Origin: Butyrivibrio sp. LB2008
GTDB lineage: Bacteria > Bacillota > Clostridia > Lachnospirales > Lachnospiraceae
Length of the DNA stretch: 64,000 bases
Assembly: GCF_000621565.1 (NCBI RefSeq)
Contig: NZ_KK211306.1
Span: 359,611-423,610, forward strand
Reading direction: 5' to 3'
The translations under genes and the position numbers were made by a program. A model generated the notes under the pieces. It had not been told where the DNA came from, made no database searches, and saw nothing but the letters and a program-made list of their open reading frames with translations. Within the stretch, counting starts at the first letter, position 1. The number at the start of each line of letters is the position of its first letter. Below are positions 1 to 8,847 of this stretch, one piece after another.

Positions 1-41
1 AGCGACTTCGTCGCAGGGCCTATTTGCCACCTGAATCATAT

Positions 42-82
42 TCTCACGAAATCCGCAGCAGGTGCGGATTTCTGTAATTTCA
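42..82 (-). repeat. 3' hairpin repeat, copy 1
   Basis: Inverted repeat (AAATCCGCACC / GGTGCGGATTT) just downstream of the GH5 stop codon, read on the minus strand. Nearly the same 45-bp sequence follows the sensor kinase gene at 34601-34650 in the same orientation relative to the gene. It is probably a transcript-end hairpin or a REP-like element. There is no clear T run. Confidence 0.6.
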
Positions 83-101
83 TTTAAGATGTCATACATT
101 A

Positions 102-1130
102 TTAAAGCAGTTTGATAAGCTTATCAACAACGCCTTTCATGCGCTCATCGGAAATTCCAAAATCCATCTCTTTGTAGCTCCATGCCGCGCGTCCGATTCC
201 GTATTTATCAAAACAGCTGCATATGTCCTTATACCATTTAAGCGCATCCTCCGGAGTTGCCTTATCTATAACTCCGTATTCTCCGCAATAGAGCTGAACA
301 TTTCTTTCTTCCGCGATCTTAACGGCCTCTGCAAGATAATCATCAAAGAACTTCGCACTTATCAGCTCCTGCTTGTCATATGATGACATATCACCCGTTA
401 TGTGGTCAAGCTCTCTGTCGTTATTCTCAATATATGTGCCATATGTTGAATCATAAGGCATCCTGAAATCGTCATTCATTTTCTCGATCCAGTGCGCACC
501 CTGATGTGTGAAAATAAGGGGCTCGTAGCAATGGAAGTTATAAACAATATTCTCATCATAAGGAGCCGCAAGGTCTTTGAGCGCCTCGATACTGTTGTTG
601 TAATATCCGCCTACAAGGATTTTTACCTTCGGTGCGATCTTTCTTATTCTTCTGATGCATTCATAAGAAATATCATTCCATTTTTCGCAATACTCTTTTT
701 TGGTAACTTCGTTAAGAAGCTCAAAAGCCAGTATATCCGAATACTTTCCAAATCTCTGAGCGAACTGCTCCCACAGCTTATAGAATCTGTTCTGATAGTT
801 TATATTGTCAAAAAAGCCTGATTCGTTCTCACCGTCATCAAAGCTGTAGCCAAATGTCTTGTGAAGATCGAGAACCACATTAAGGCCAAGCTTCTTGCAA
901 GTTTCGATTGCTCTCTGTATATATGTGAATCCGTCCTCTATATAGTTTCCGTCTTCATCCTCGACAAGATTATAATCAACGGGAATCCTGATGTGATCAA
1001 GCCCCCATGACTTTATTACTTTGAAATCATCTTCAGTGATGAAATTATCATATCTTTCCTTTGTATGATTGCACTGGGAAAGCCAGCCCCCAAGGTTTAT
1101 GCCATGCATGTAGCCTTTGAATTTTTTCAT
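102..1130 (-). CDS. GH5-family endoglucanase, cytoplasmic
   Basis: Retaining beta-glycanase of the GH5 clan-A type that hydrolyses beta-1,4-linked glucans or oligosaccharides. The 342-residue protein is a single TIM barrel. It opens with GINLGGW, has IRIPVDY after the first helices, the proton donor E141 in FELLNEV, H200/Y202 in the FHCYEP segment, and the nucleophile E284 in LYCGEYG. There is no signal peptide, so it most likely acts inside the cell on imported cello-oligosaccharides. This fits rumen or gut Lachnospiraceae that take up oligomers. The ATG has GGTGGAGGT eight bases upstream. The gene stands alone, ends in the hairpin repeat at 42-82, and is followed upstream by a Nudix gene with its own RBS. 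The exact GH5 subfamily cannot be fixed by eye. Confidence 0.9.
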   Translation of the reverse strand: MKKFKGYMHGINLGGWLSQCNHTKERYDNFITEDDFKVIKSWGLDHIRIPVDYNLVEDEDGNYIEDGFTYIQRAIETCKKLGLNVVLDLHKTFGYSFDDGENESGFFDNINYQNRFYKLWEQFAQRFGKYSDILAFELLNEVTKKEYCEKWNDISYECIRRIRKIAPKVKILVGGYYNNSIEALKDLAAPYDENIVYNFHCYEPLIFTHQGAHWIEKMNDDFRMPYDSTYGTYIENNDRELDHITGDMSSYDKQELISAKFFDDYLAEAVKIAEERNVQLYCGEYGVIDKATPEDALKWYKDICSCFDKYGIGRAAWSYKEMDFGISDERMKGVVDKLIKLL

Positions 1131-1277
1131 TTTGTTACCTCCACCTTGTTTTTGTTATACCGGTTAATTTGAACCTTCTATTGCTTCTGTATTTTCTATA
1201 TATTGCAACTCTTTCCCAATACTACCAGCATTATTCATTCACCTTGTATATCATACCATAGCTACGTGATGTTTTTT

Positions 1278-1826
1278 CTACTTTTCCTTAATTTGTATTA
1301 TCTTTTCTGCCAGCATCAGTCCTGCGATTGTGCCATTCACTTTGATCTTATTAGACATACACATATCAACTGCTTCTTTTAACGGAACAAACTTAAATTC
1401 AATGTCCTCAGTTGCCTCAAGGTTCTGATTGCCTGTTTTCTTTATGTTTCTTGCCAAAAAGATATTTACGACATTTGTATCTTTAGTGGGATAGTCATAT
1501 CCTGACAGTAGCTTAGTCCAATCATCGGAGGAATATCCGGTCTCCTCAAGCAATTCTCTTTTTGCCGCATCAAGCGCACTGTCGCCATCTTCTATCACTC
1601 CGCCCGGAAGCTCATATAACACTTCGTCTACAGGGTAGCGATACTCACTCTTTATCAGAACCTTATTCTCCTCATCGACTGCAACGATCAACGAAACACT
1701 CTTCTTTTCAAATACATAGAAATCATCAAGGCACGTTCCGTTCGGTAACTGTACCTTATCTTTTGCCAGTTTTACCCAGCGATTATCAATGATATACTCC
1801 CTGTCCAACTGCTTCCATTTTTCCAT
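1278..1826 (-). CDS. Nudix hydrolase (ADP-ribose pyrophosphatase type)
   Basis: Predicted nucleoside-diphosphate-linked pyrophosphatase, closest in layout to NudF/YqkG ADP-ribose pyrophosphatases (about 180 aa). The Nudix box is G-x5-D-x7-RELLEETGY, residues roughly 73-95. The first conserved Glu of the GX5EX7REUXEEXGU motif is Asp here. The later REU and EE metal ligands are intact, so activity is likely. The start was placed at the ATG 1824-1826, which has GGGAGAAAG upstream. An upstream in-frame extension of 29 codons lacks an RBS and runs over the terminator of the neighbouring lipoprotein gene. The substrate is inferred only from the family. Confidence 0.85.
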   Translation of the reverse strand: MEKWKQLDREYIIDNRWVKLAKDKVQLPNGTCLDDFYVFEKKSVSLIVAVDEENKVLIKSEYRYPVDEVLYELPGGVIEDGDSALDAAKRELLEETGYSSDDWTKLLSGYDYPTKDTNVVNIFLARNIKKTGNQNLEATEDIEFKFVPLKEAVDMCMSNKIKVNGTIAGLMLAEKIIQIKEK

Positions 1827-1881
1827 ATTATCTGCTTTCTCCCGTCTGACGCAATCATAATTAATATGATTATAAAAGATA

Positions 1882-1910
1882 CAGCTCACCTTGAAAATTA
1901 AGATGAGCTG
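1882..1910 (-). terminator. Intrinsic terminator of the 1926-2705 gene
   Basis: Stem CAGCTCA / TGAGCTG extended by TCTT/AAGG, followed on the minus strand by TATCTTTTAT. It sits directly downstream of the lipoprotein stop codon. Confidence 0.6.
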
Positions 1911-1925
1911 CATAATAGTGCTTAT

Positions 1926-2705
1926 TTAGTTTCTTATATATTTGTTTGACTTTATTACAAGCTTGTCGCCGGACTTAGTAAATGTAATGCTTCTGTCAGG
2001 CTGTATATTTTCAGGTCCCCAGTTTTCGTTATTTGGCTGGAATGTGAGTGTGTAGACGTCACCGGCTTTTGTTCCCGAAACAAACTTGCCATCGAACATA
2101 GGTGAATCCTGTCCCCATGGATTCTCACCTACAAGGAATGCTTCACATTTCTCATTATACTGCCATGAAGGAACATCCTTGGCTTCAAGTGTAACATCAA
2201 GTCCTGTATGATCCTTGATAAACTTGCTAAGATCGGTCTTTTTTATCGCTGTATCAACGATGTAACCTTCTATATCGGTAGTACCGTAAAGCTCCTTCTT
2301 TTCATCATCGGTAAGCTTTGAGTCAAGTGACTTAGTATAACAACCTATAGCCTGATCCCATTTGATTTCTTCGGGACTGCTGTATTCAGGCCAAAGGAAT
2401 CCAAAATAATCGCAACCTTCGTCAGTAAACATCTTTGTAAAAGTACTAAGTTCTTCATCAGATACAGGCTCACCTACTGCCTTTGCTGCTTCAACAGCCG
2501 CAGCTTCTGCTTCCGCTTCTGTTGTTTCCTCATTAGTTTCATCAGCCAAAGACACTTCTTCAGAAGCTACCTCAGCAGTTGCATCATCAGCTGCCGCCTC
2601 TTCCTGTGATTCTAAAGATTCAGCATCACCTTCTGTAGCTATCGGCGTACATCCTGTAACAGCTAAAGTTGTTGCAAATATCAATAAGGTTCTCTTTATC
2701 TTCAT
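1926..2705 (-). CDS. Lipoprotein of unknown function
   Basis: 259-residue predicted lipoprotein. A short basic N-terminus and hydrophobic helix end in VTGC, a lipobox with Cys at about residue 19. Residues 22-75 form an acidic Ala/Glu/Ser-rich disordered tether. The remaining ~180 residues look globular, with many Trp/Asp/Gly positions (for example WPEYSSPEE and NENWGPENIQPDRSITF), consistent with a beta-rich ligand or substrate domain. I do not recognise a family. GGAGG lies 10 bases before the ATG. It precedes another lipoprotein gene in the same orientation, but the 36-bp gap and separate RBS leave co-transcription open. Confidence 0.75.
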   Translation of the reverse strand: MKIKRTLLIFATTLAVTGCTPIATEGDAESLESQEEAAADDATAEVASEEVSLADETNEETTEAEAEAAAVEAAKAVGEPVSDEELSTFTKMFTDEGCDYFGFLWPEYSSPEEIKWDQAIGCYTKSLDSKLTDDEKKELYGTTDIEGYIVDTAIKKTDLSKFIKDHTGLDVTLEAKDVPSWQYNEKCEAFLVGENPWGQDSPMFDGKFVSGTKAGDVYTLTFQPNNENWGPENIQPDRSITFTKSGDKLVIKSNKYIRN

Positions 2706-2741
2706 ATAGGATTTTCCTCCACTTCTAAAACAAAAACTCTT

Positions 2742-4226
2742 TTAATCTCCGATATAATCAGGATGAACGGCATGTCTTTTTGCTATTGTAGCGTTGTTAC
2801 CAAATGTAATGCAACGTATTCTGTCGGTATTTGAATCAAGATCAAAGTACAAAGTGAATGTATCAAATTTATACTTGAATCCATATCCCTGATAAAAACT
2901 ATACACCTCTATAGGATCACCATATGCTTCTATAATCTTATCTTTTGAATCACCAACTCCGATATTACGACTTGTCTTTATTCCATGCCTGTAGATACAA
3001 AGATCATAAGGAAGCTCTTCGCCGTTATTAACAAATGTATATAAATTTATGCTGTTAGCATCAAAAACATATCGTGGTTCTTCAGCTATAGATGTATCTT
3101 TCTTTTCACACTGTCCCAAGTTATTCATAAGTGTTGACAAGTTGTCCAGGATAGAAAGCTTTTTACCGTTGTACACAACTTCGCCCTCAGAAGCACTTAC
3201 ATTATTCTGAGTTGCAGCAGGTGCAGGCGCGGGTGCGGGTGCAGGTGCGGGTGCCGGTGCAGTGTTGTTTGTTGTCTGCGCAGGAGCTGTGTTGTTTGCA
3301 GCAGGTGCAGGTGTAGCTGTAGCCTGTGTGGCATTTGAATTCGCACCGGAAGCTTTATTGGGCGTAACCGAGCTCTGTGTTGTTCCTTTGGTATCTGCCT
3401 TATTAGGATACATTGCTTTCAGATTGACATCATTTTCATATACAAAATATGATACAACATCGGTTTTGCCATCAAAATAAAAATATATCGAGTACGTATC
3501 AAATTTTACCTGTATACCATAATCTCCACCCAAAGAGAATGACGATCTGTTACATTCACTATATGCATTATTTATATCGCTCACATGGGATCCTATACCT
3601 ACATTACGCGCCGTACGCACACTCTTTACATATATCGAGATATCCAAAGGAAGCTCATCTCCGTTCCTGCTTCCTTTTAAGATTCCGGTAGTAAAAAAGA
3701 CTTCTCCATTTTTATAAGCGTAATAAGGCTGATCCGGACAATCAGCATTTCTGTACTGATATCGTCCGAGATTAGACATTATTGTTCCTATATCATTCAA
3801 GATAGAATTTTCATTTCCGTTATATACAAACTGATGGTCTGCCAATTTAGCCTGTGCTGCCTGTCCTTGAGTTGATGTTGTAATTACACTGCCATCTGCA
3901 GTTGCAGCTGTTGATGCTCCTGTTGTAGCTGCATCAGGATTTGCTGATGTTGCCGCTTCGGGAATAGTTGCTAATGTTGTAGCAGTCACATCAGATGAAG
4001 CTGCCACCGATGCATCTGTAACTGAAGAAGCAGCTGTTGACGCATCCACACTTGATGCAGCAGCTGAAGAATCTTCAGTAGCTACCATCGCCTCTCTTGC
4101 GGCTTGTCTAAGTTCTGCCTCTGTATATTCCACTTCACCGCTTCCGGAAGTTGATCCGTTGCAACCGGCAAGTGACATCATTATAGTTGAAGCCAACAAA
4201 ATAGCTCTTATTCTCTTTTTTTTCAT
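2742..4226 (-). CDS. Lipoprotein with two tandem copies of an unknown domain
   Basis: About 494 residues from the ATG at 4224-4226, which has a perfect GGAGGA upstream. The signal sequence ends at LAGC, a lipobox. A Ser/Ala/Thr-rich tether follows. Then comes a ~125-residue domain starting VYNGNENSILNDIGTIM and ending in VKFDTYSIYFYFDGKTD. A Thr/Asn/Pro/Ala linker with a (PA)n run joins it to a second copy starting VYNGKKLSILDNLSTLM and ending in YKFDTFTLYFDLDSNTD. Shared marks are LP-DI/LC-IY, T(A/S)RN(V/I)G(I/V)G and KFDT. The duplication is clear but the family is not recognised. It is probably a surface-anchored binding protein. A 25-codon upstream extension is possible but has no RBS. 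Confidence 0.8.
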   Translation of the reverse strand: MKKKRIRAILLASTIMMSLAGCNGSTSGSGEVEYTEAELRQAAREAMVATEDSSAAASSVDASTAASSVTDASVAASSDVTATTLATIPEAATSANPDAATTGASTAATADGSVITTSTQGQAAQAKLADHQFVYNGNENSILNDIGTIMSNLGRYQYRNADCPDQPYYAYKNGEVFFTTGILKGSRNGDELPLDISIYVKSVRTARNVGIGSHVSDINNAYSECNRSSFSLGGDYGIQVKFDTYSIYFYFDGKTDVVSYFVYENDVNLKAMYPNKADTKGTTQSSVTPNKASGANSNATQATATPAPAANNTAPAQTTNNTAPAPAPAPAPAPAPAATQNNVSASEGEVVYNGKKLSILDNLSTLMNNLGQCEKKDTSIAEEPRYVFDANSINLYTFVNNGEELPYDLCIYRHGIKTSRNIGVGDSKDKIIEAYGDPIEVYSFYQGYGFKYKFDTFTLYFDLDSNTDRIRCITFGNNATIAKRHAVHPDYIGD

Positions 4227-4330
4227 AATATCCTCCATGTTTACCAAATTCAAGTGTACTAGTATATATAATACGCTTTTTTTAATTTTATTCCATATCA
4301 AAATTGTGTTTTTTATGTGTCCATATTAAA

Positions 4331-4390
4331 TTATTATTTTGTAAGACAGAGAAATGAGTCGTACCGAACGGTACGACGGCTGACAACAAC
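4331..4390. repeat. Core of palindromic element family (copy A, short)
   Basis: Contains the perfect hairpin GTCGTACCGAACGGTACGAC (4358-4377) inside a sequence closely matching the centre of the element at 31909-32074, but without the long outer arms. It ends just short of the stop codon of the next gene (4399). Confidence 0.6.
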
Positions 4391-4398
4391 CAAACAAT

Positions 4399-5619
4399 TT
4401 ACGACAGCGCAAGCAATATCCTGCTCTCCCTAAGTGTTTCAGACTGCTCGTAATCATATTCGATTGTATTGATATTTGCTCCGGGATACATTTGACGGAG
4501 CTTTTTAAGAATACCTCTCTCCGCGACGTGACTTACAAGGCATCCAAACGGATGAACGATCAGTATCTTGTCATATCCTTGCTGCAGCATATCGATAACT
4601 TCCGCGAGCACAAGCCATCCGTCTCCGATATTATAGTACTCGCTTAGTAGTTCATTTGCTTTTTCCTTCATTTCATAAAAAGATCCGTCCGCTGTAAAAC
4701 ATTCTTTTTCCAAAAGCTTTTTTATCCTATTCTGCATTGCTATCATACGGCCTATCAGGATATTATAGGCTTTCAGCTCGGCTTTCGATGCCATATTTAG
4801 CTCCGCAGTCTTAAGCTCTGTGAAGACAACATAGATACAGTAATTAAGGAATCCTTCCATGCGATAATCCATGTCATGATTCTTGAGAAAATCCTCAAGA
4901 TGCCTGTTTCCTATCGGCGAACATTTAATATATATCTCACCGGCAACGCCTGCTTTGGTAAGCTTTTTTTCAGTTTTTGAATAACACGGGATATTCTTAA
5001 AGTCCGCAACAATCCTCTTGTATATCTTATTTTTAAAAAAAAGATTTTTTCCGCGGAAGATATTCTCAGAAAGCTTTTCTACCCATTTATGATAAAGAGC
5101 ATCCGTCTCGCCCTTGTTCTTCTCATACGGTCTTATCTGCTGATACAGGCTCATGAGAAGATCTCCGTAGCACACTGCAGCCAGCGCGCCAAATAGCATC
5201 TTGGGATTTATCTTAAATCCGGGATGACTTTCCTCACCTCTGAAATTAAGGGAAAGAACCGGAATCTTATGCCCGCTTTTTTTCACACACTGAATGATCA
5301 GATCATAGTAATTGCCTGCCCTGCATGCACCTCCGGCCTGCGGTTCAAGAATTGCGATATGCTCAAGGTCAACGCCGGGCTCAGTAATATGTGCCATTAT
5401 ATTGCCTATTATATCCATCGCGCACGTGCAATACGCAGAATTAATAAACCTGAACGTATCCTCCGGCACTCTTTCATACTCAGGCACAACTGCAAGCTTA
5501 TATCCGCCATACCTAAAAGCCGCGATAAGAAGCTCATTGTGATAATGGAGCATATCGGGCATGTAGATCGTATGCGTCTTTTTCATTTCCGATGTAAAAA
5601 CAGTATTATCTTTATTCAC
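4399..5619 (-). CDS. Stand-alone homologue of the C-terminal part of 2-hydroxyacyl-CoA dehydratase activase-related proteins
   Basis: 406 residues resembling the C-terminal half (DUF2229/HgdB-like) of the very large acyl-CoA-dehydratase-activase-related proteins of anaerobes. Landmarks are ILEPQAGGACRAGNYYDLI near residue 90 and HPFGCLVSHVAERGILKKL near residue 358. Both match conserved blocks of that family, in which such Cys residues can ligate Fe-S clusters. The ATP-binding BadF/BadG domain that normally precedes this region in one ~1,400-aa chain is absent here. The start appears to be GTG at 5617-5619 with AAGG about 12 bases upstream. It is a monocistronic gene with no dehydratase subunits nearby, so the partner and substrate are unknown. 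Confidence 0.7.
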   Translation of the reverse strand: MNKDNTVFTSEMKKTHTIYMPDMLHYHNELLIAAFRYGGYKLAVVPEYERVPEDTFRFINSAYCTCAMDIIGNIMAHITEPGVDLEHIAILEPQAGGACRAGNYYDLIIQCVKKSGHKIPVLSLNFRGEESHPGFKINPKMLFGALAAVCYGDLLMSLYQQIRPYEKNKGETDALYHKWVEKLSENIFRGKNLFFKNKIYKRIVADFKNIPCYSKTEKKLTKAGVAGEIYIKCSPIGNRHLEDFLKNHDMDYRMEGFLNYCIYVVFTELKTAELNMASKAELKAYNILIGRMIAMQNRIKKLLEKECFTADGSFYEMKEKANELLSEYYNIGDGWLVLAEVIDMLQQGYDKILIVHPFGCLVSHVAERGILKKLRQMYPGANINTIEYDYEQSETLRESRILLALS

Positions 5620-5769
5620 TTCAACAGCCCTTCATGAATAAATTCTTCCCTAAGAAAACTGATATTGATAAATGTTTTCCTTAATAACTATTTTATCATA
5701 ATGTTCTGCGCATCGGTCACAGCTACAGCGAAGCGTTTTTAATTTGATTATTTTTTCTGAGAATAATAG

Positions 5770-5806
5770 AAGCACAGGCCTCACTATATCGAGACAGCCT
5801 GTGCTT
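5770..5806 (-). terminator. Hairpin downstream of the heptad-repeat lipoprotein gene
   Basis: Perfect 10-bp stem AAGCACAGGC / GCCTGTGCTT with a 17-nt loop, between two minus-strand genes. The T run is weak (CTTCTATTATTCT), so termination is likely but not certain. Confidence 0.5.
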
Positions 5807-5894
5807 AATCGTAGTTTTGCATCTTAATTAAATCATTATTTAATATCATGTGTCTAGTGTTCACATCTTGCATATCGCATGTTATACATCCATA

Positions 5895-8837
5895 TCATGC
5901 ATTATCAGACTTTATTCCGTCAGTCTTAATGATGAATTTCACGCTGCTGTCGATATCCTCAGACGCACCACCGAATGTGCTGTAGTTCTCACCTGCTTTT
6001 TCGATAGCAGAAAGTCTGTCTGAGAAATCAGAAAGATCTCCGTCAAATGCTTCATATATCTTCTTGATTCCCTCTTCGTCGAACTTTACAACACCGTCTA
6101 CAAGTTCCTTGACTCCGTCGTCAAGTTGACCGACTCCGTCAAATAACTTGCCGACTCCGTCACCCAGCTCTCCTGCTCCATCATCCAGTTTGCCTGCTCC
6201 GTCATTAAGTTCACTTGTTCCATCGCAGAGCTTTGTAGCTCCGTCTACGATGGCTTTGTTATTATCGGTAAGTTTATCTGCTCCTTTTCTGAGCTCCGTA
6301 GAACCGTCCTTGAGCTTACCAATTCCCTGATCGAGCTGAACCGTTCCGCCATAAATTTTCTCAATTCCTTCAGCCAGCTTCGCATTTCCGTTTGCTATCT
6401 GATCCGCACCTGCTACAAGAGTATCAAGCTGTGAAAGCTTATTAAGTGTTTCCGGATCAAGGTTTGCAAGAGCATCAAGGTGAGCCTGCTTGATGAATGT
6501 AAGCACTGCCTTGGTCTGAGCGAGGTATCCCGAATATGACGCGATAAGCATCGTCTTCTGTGCGCCCTCTTCTTCCGCCTTCTTAATAACTTCCTCCTTA
6601 GTTTTTTCAATTGCCTGCTGAACCGCAGCATCCAGTTCCTCTTTTGTATAGTACTGTTTGCCGTCCAAGGTAACTATATGAGATGTTCCAAGGATTGCAG
6701 GATCGATTGCTCCGTTTCCTGCACCGTTAAGATTAAGTGATGTTGTGCTCATATTGCTCGTAAGTGCATCTGCGCTTACCTGTGAACCACCTTCATTTCC
6801 GGCAGCGGCATTGCCTGCGCCCGTCTGAGCAGTGTTTCCACTTGCATTACTTGCAGTATTATCACCGGTTGTATTATTTGCTGTAGCAGGGTTTCCGCCT
6901 GCATTACCGCTATTTGTGTCAGCACCTGCGGCGCCGTTGTTTCCGGCATTTCCGCTGTTTCCTGAGTCTGTGTTACCTGCGCTGCTTCCGCCTGCATTGC
7001 CACCGTTATCTGTCCCTGTACCTGCGCCACTTGTGTTTCCGCCATTGTCCGAACCTGAGCCCGATCCACCTGCGTTTCCGCCGTTGTCTGAACCAGATTC
7101 TGCTCCGCCTGCGTTTCCGCCGTTGTCTGAACCCGATTCTGCTCCGCCTGCATTTCCGCCGTTATCTCCTGAGTTTCCGGCATTATCAGAGCCGCTTCCC
7201 GCATTTCCATCCGTGCTGCCTTTATCATCGCCTCCGGCTTCATTTCCGTCACCTGAGTTATCACCATGATTAAGTTCACCAAAATCTGCTGTCAAAACAA
7301 GCATTGATTCAAAAGTAACAGGTGCAACAGATCCCGGATTAACTGCTGAAAGAGCAGGTTTTCCTGTAGCGATCACAGCATCAAGAGTATTCTTATCAAC
7401 ACCGAGAGTCTGACAAGCAATGGCTCCCTGTGTTGGATCGCCGCTTCCGAGAAGATAAGACTGTGTCGCAAGATATGCATTCTTTATATCGCTAAGCTTA
7501 GACGATGCAGAGATAAGATCCGAAAGAGATGATGCCATCCGAGCCATCTGCTTAACTCCGTTGTCCATAGTCTCCGTGCCTTTTGCAAGCGCATTTGCAT
7601 TCTCAACAAGCTTTGCATCTTCCATACCTTTTCTGAGTGTGGAAGAACCGTCTTTTGCGGCTGTAATTCCTTCCTCCAAAGCTGCTGTTCCATTTCTTAA
7701 ATCGTGAGCTCCGTTTGTATATTTAACAATTCCGGAATAGAAATCTTTCATTCCTCCGGAGAGCTTTCCCGTTCCGTTCAATAACTCTTTTGTGCCGTCC
7801 TTGAACTCTTTTGTACCGTCATAAAGATCGGATACACCGTTCCTAAGCTCTCCGGTCCCGTTCTTAAGTTCCTTTGAACCGTCAACCAGGGCACTCGATC
7901 CGTCATTTAATTTATCCATATTATCTTTCAGATCGTCTATCTTGTCTGAACCTGAAAGATCTGACATTCCAAAGTCAGAAAGAATATCGGAACTTGCCAT
8001 TGTGATAGTCATTCCAAGTTCGAAATCAGTTGTATCCGCCGAAATCTCAAAGCTGTTACCAAGCTTTTTCTCAAGTTCCTCGTCATCAAGCTCTTCCCAT
8101 TTATCTTCCGATATATCAAGGCTGTCTTTTAATCCCGGAACCGCAACACCCATAACAATGAAATTGCCGCCGTCCGATATAACTTTTCCGTTTGAAACCT
8201 CAACATTTGAGAACTTATCGCCGTCAAGCTTCATTCCTGACATCATAACAAAAGGTGTGAATACATCGATTTCTTTTCCATCAACATCAACGGTCTGCTT
8301 ATCGGTATTCTCATATTCAAAGCGGATAGTCACCTTGCCGCTCTTTCCCGCAAGGTCCTCCGGCTTTATCTCTTTTCCGTCAAGCGTATAAGTAATCTTC
8401 ATATTTACGGGAAGCTTTTTGTCCGTAACTCCCTGATAGTAAATATCAGAACCTTTCGCATTCCATGTAAGAGTTCCATCTCCGTTGTCCTTGAAAGTCT
8501 CATCGCCCTTCACATTGACGATATCCTTAAGCTCTGTCTTATCCGCAATTTCAGCAGAGCCGTCGTTCTTGAGCCATTCGCTTACGATAATATCGTTCGC
8601 CGCGCCGCTTGCATCCGCATTTACATATACCGTCTCAACTTTTCCGGCATCATCAGAAGATCCGATACTTTTTGCAAGGCTGTCCGTAAGCTTATCTTCC
8701 TCTGCAGTAGTTGATATTTCTGCATTCGCTGTATCCGCAGCGCTATCGTTTTCTTTTGCACCACAGGCAACCGTCATGATCGCAAGCATTGTTGCCAGGG
8801 CAAGGGATAATGATTTAATTAGTTTTTTTCTGATCAT
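5895..8837 (-). CDS. Heptad-repeat lipoprotein partner of the RND exporter
   Basis: 980-residue exported protein. The N-terminus ends in a near-canonical lipobox (TVAC, Cys about residue 25). A beta-rich domain covers about residues 60-290. Then come XXXLXXG heptads (LKNGTGELRNGVSDLYDGT and similar), the pattern catalogued in YhgE/Pip-type proteins, about 310-410. A Gly/Asn/Ser/Asp-rich low-complexity segment with repeated GGNAGGAESGSDN units covers about 530-690. A short coiled coil follows, then a second heptad block (about 850-930). The gene begins 10 bp after the RND exporter stop and has GAGGAAAG before its ATG, so the two are translated together. Inference: a long extracytoplasmic stalk or adaptor working with the exporter across the thick wall. 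The family function is not established. Confidence 0.85.
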   Translation of the reverse strand: MIRKKLIKSLSLALATMLAIMTVACGAKENDSAADTANAEISTTAEEDKLTDSLAKSIGSSDDAGKVETVYVNADASGAANDIIVSEWLKNDGSAEIADKTELKDIVNVKGDETFKDNGDGTLTWNAKGSDIYYQGVTDKKLPVNMKITYTLDGKEIKPEDLAGKSGKVTIRFEYENTDKQTVDVDGKEIDVFTPFVMMSGMKLDGDKFSNVEVSNGKVISDGGNFIVMGVAVPGLKDSLDISEDKWEELDDEELEKKLGNSFEISADTTDFELGMTITMASSDILSDFGMSDLSGSDKIDDLKDNMDKLNDGSSALVDGSKELKNGTGELRNGVSDLYDGTKEFKDGTKELLNGTGKLSGGMKDFYSGIVKYTNGAHDLRNGTAALEEGITAAKDGSSTLRKGMEDAKLVENANALAKGTETMDNGVKQMARMASSLSDLISASSKLSDIKNAYLATQSYLLGSGDPTQGAIACQTLGVDKNTLDAVIATGKPALSAVNPGSVAPVTFESMLVLTADFGELNHGDNSGDGNEAGGDDKGSTDGNAGSGSDNAGNSGDNGGNAGGAESGSDNGGNAGGAESGSDNGGNAGGSGSGSDNGGNTSGAGTGTDNGGNAGGSSAGNTDSGNSGNAGNNGAAGADTNSGNAGGNPATANNTTGDNTASNASGNTAQTGAGNAAAGNEGGSQVSADALTSNMSTTSLNLNGAGNGAIDPAILGTSHIVTLDGKQYYTKEELDAAVQQAIEKTKEEVIKKAEEEGAQKTMLIASYSGYLAQTKAVLTFIKQAHLDALANLDPETLNKLSQLDTLVAGADQIANGNAKLAEGIEKIYGGTVQLDQGIGKLKDGSTELRKGADKLTDNNKAIVDGATKLCDGTSELNDGAGKLDDGAGELGDGVGKLFDGVGQLDDGVKELVDGVVKFDEEGIKKIYEAFDGDLSDFSDRLSAIEKAGENYSTFGGASEDIDSSVKFIIKTDGIKSDNA

Positions 8838-8847
8838 AAGTCTTTCC

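Noticed and set aside
5224..5637. 137-codon plus-strand ORF
   Set aside because: It is a shadow of the activase-related gene, whose conserved motifs fix the true strand and frame.
6776..7282. Long minus-strand and plus-strand ORFs rich in Ala/Glu/Thr or Pro/Phe/Arg within the lipoprotein gene
   Set aside because: They are out-of-frame readings of the Gly/Asn/Ser repeat segment of the 5895-8837 gene, without RBSs.
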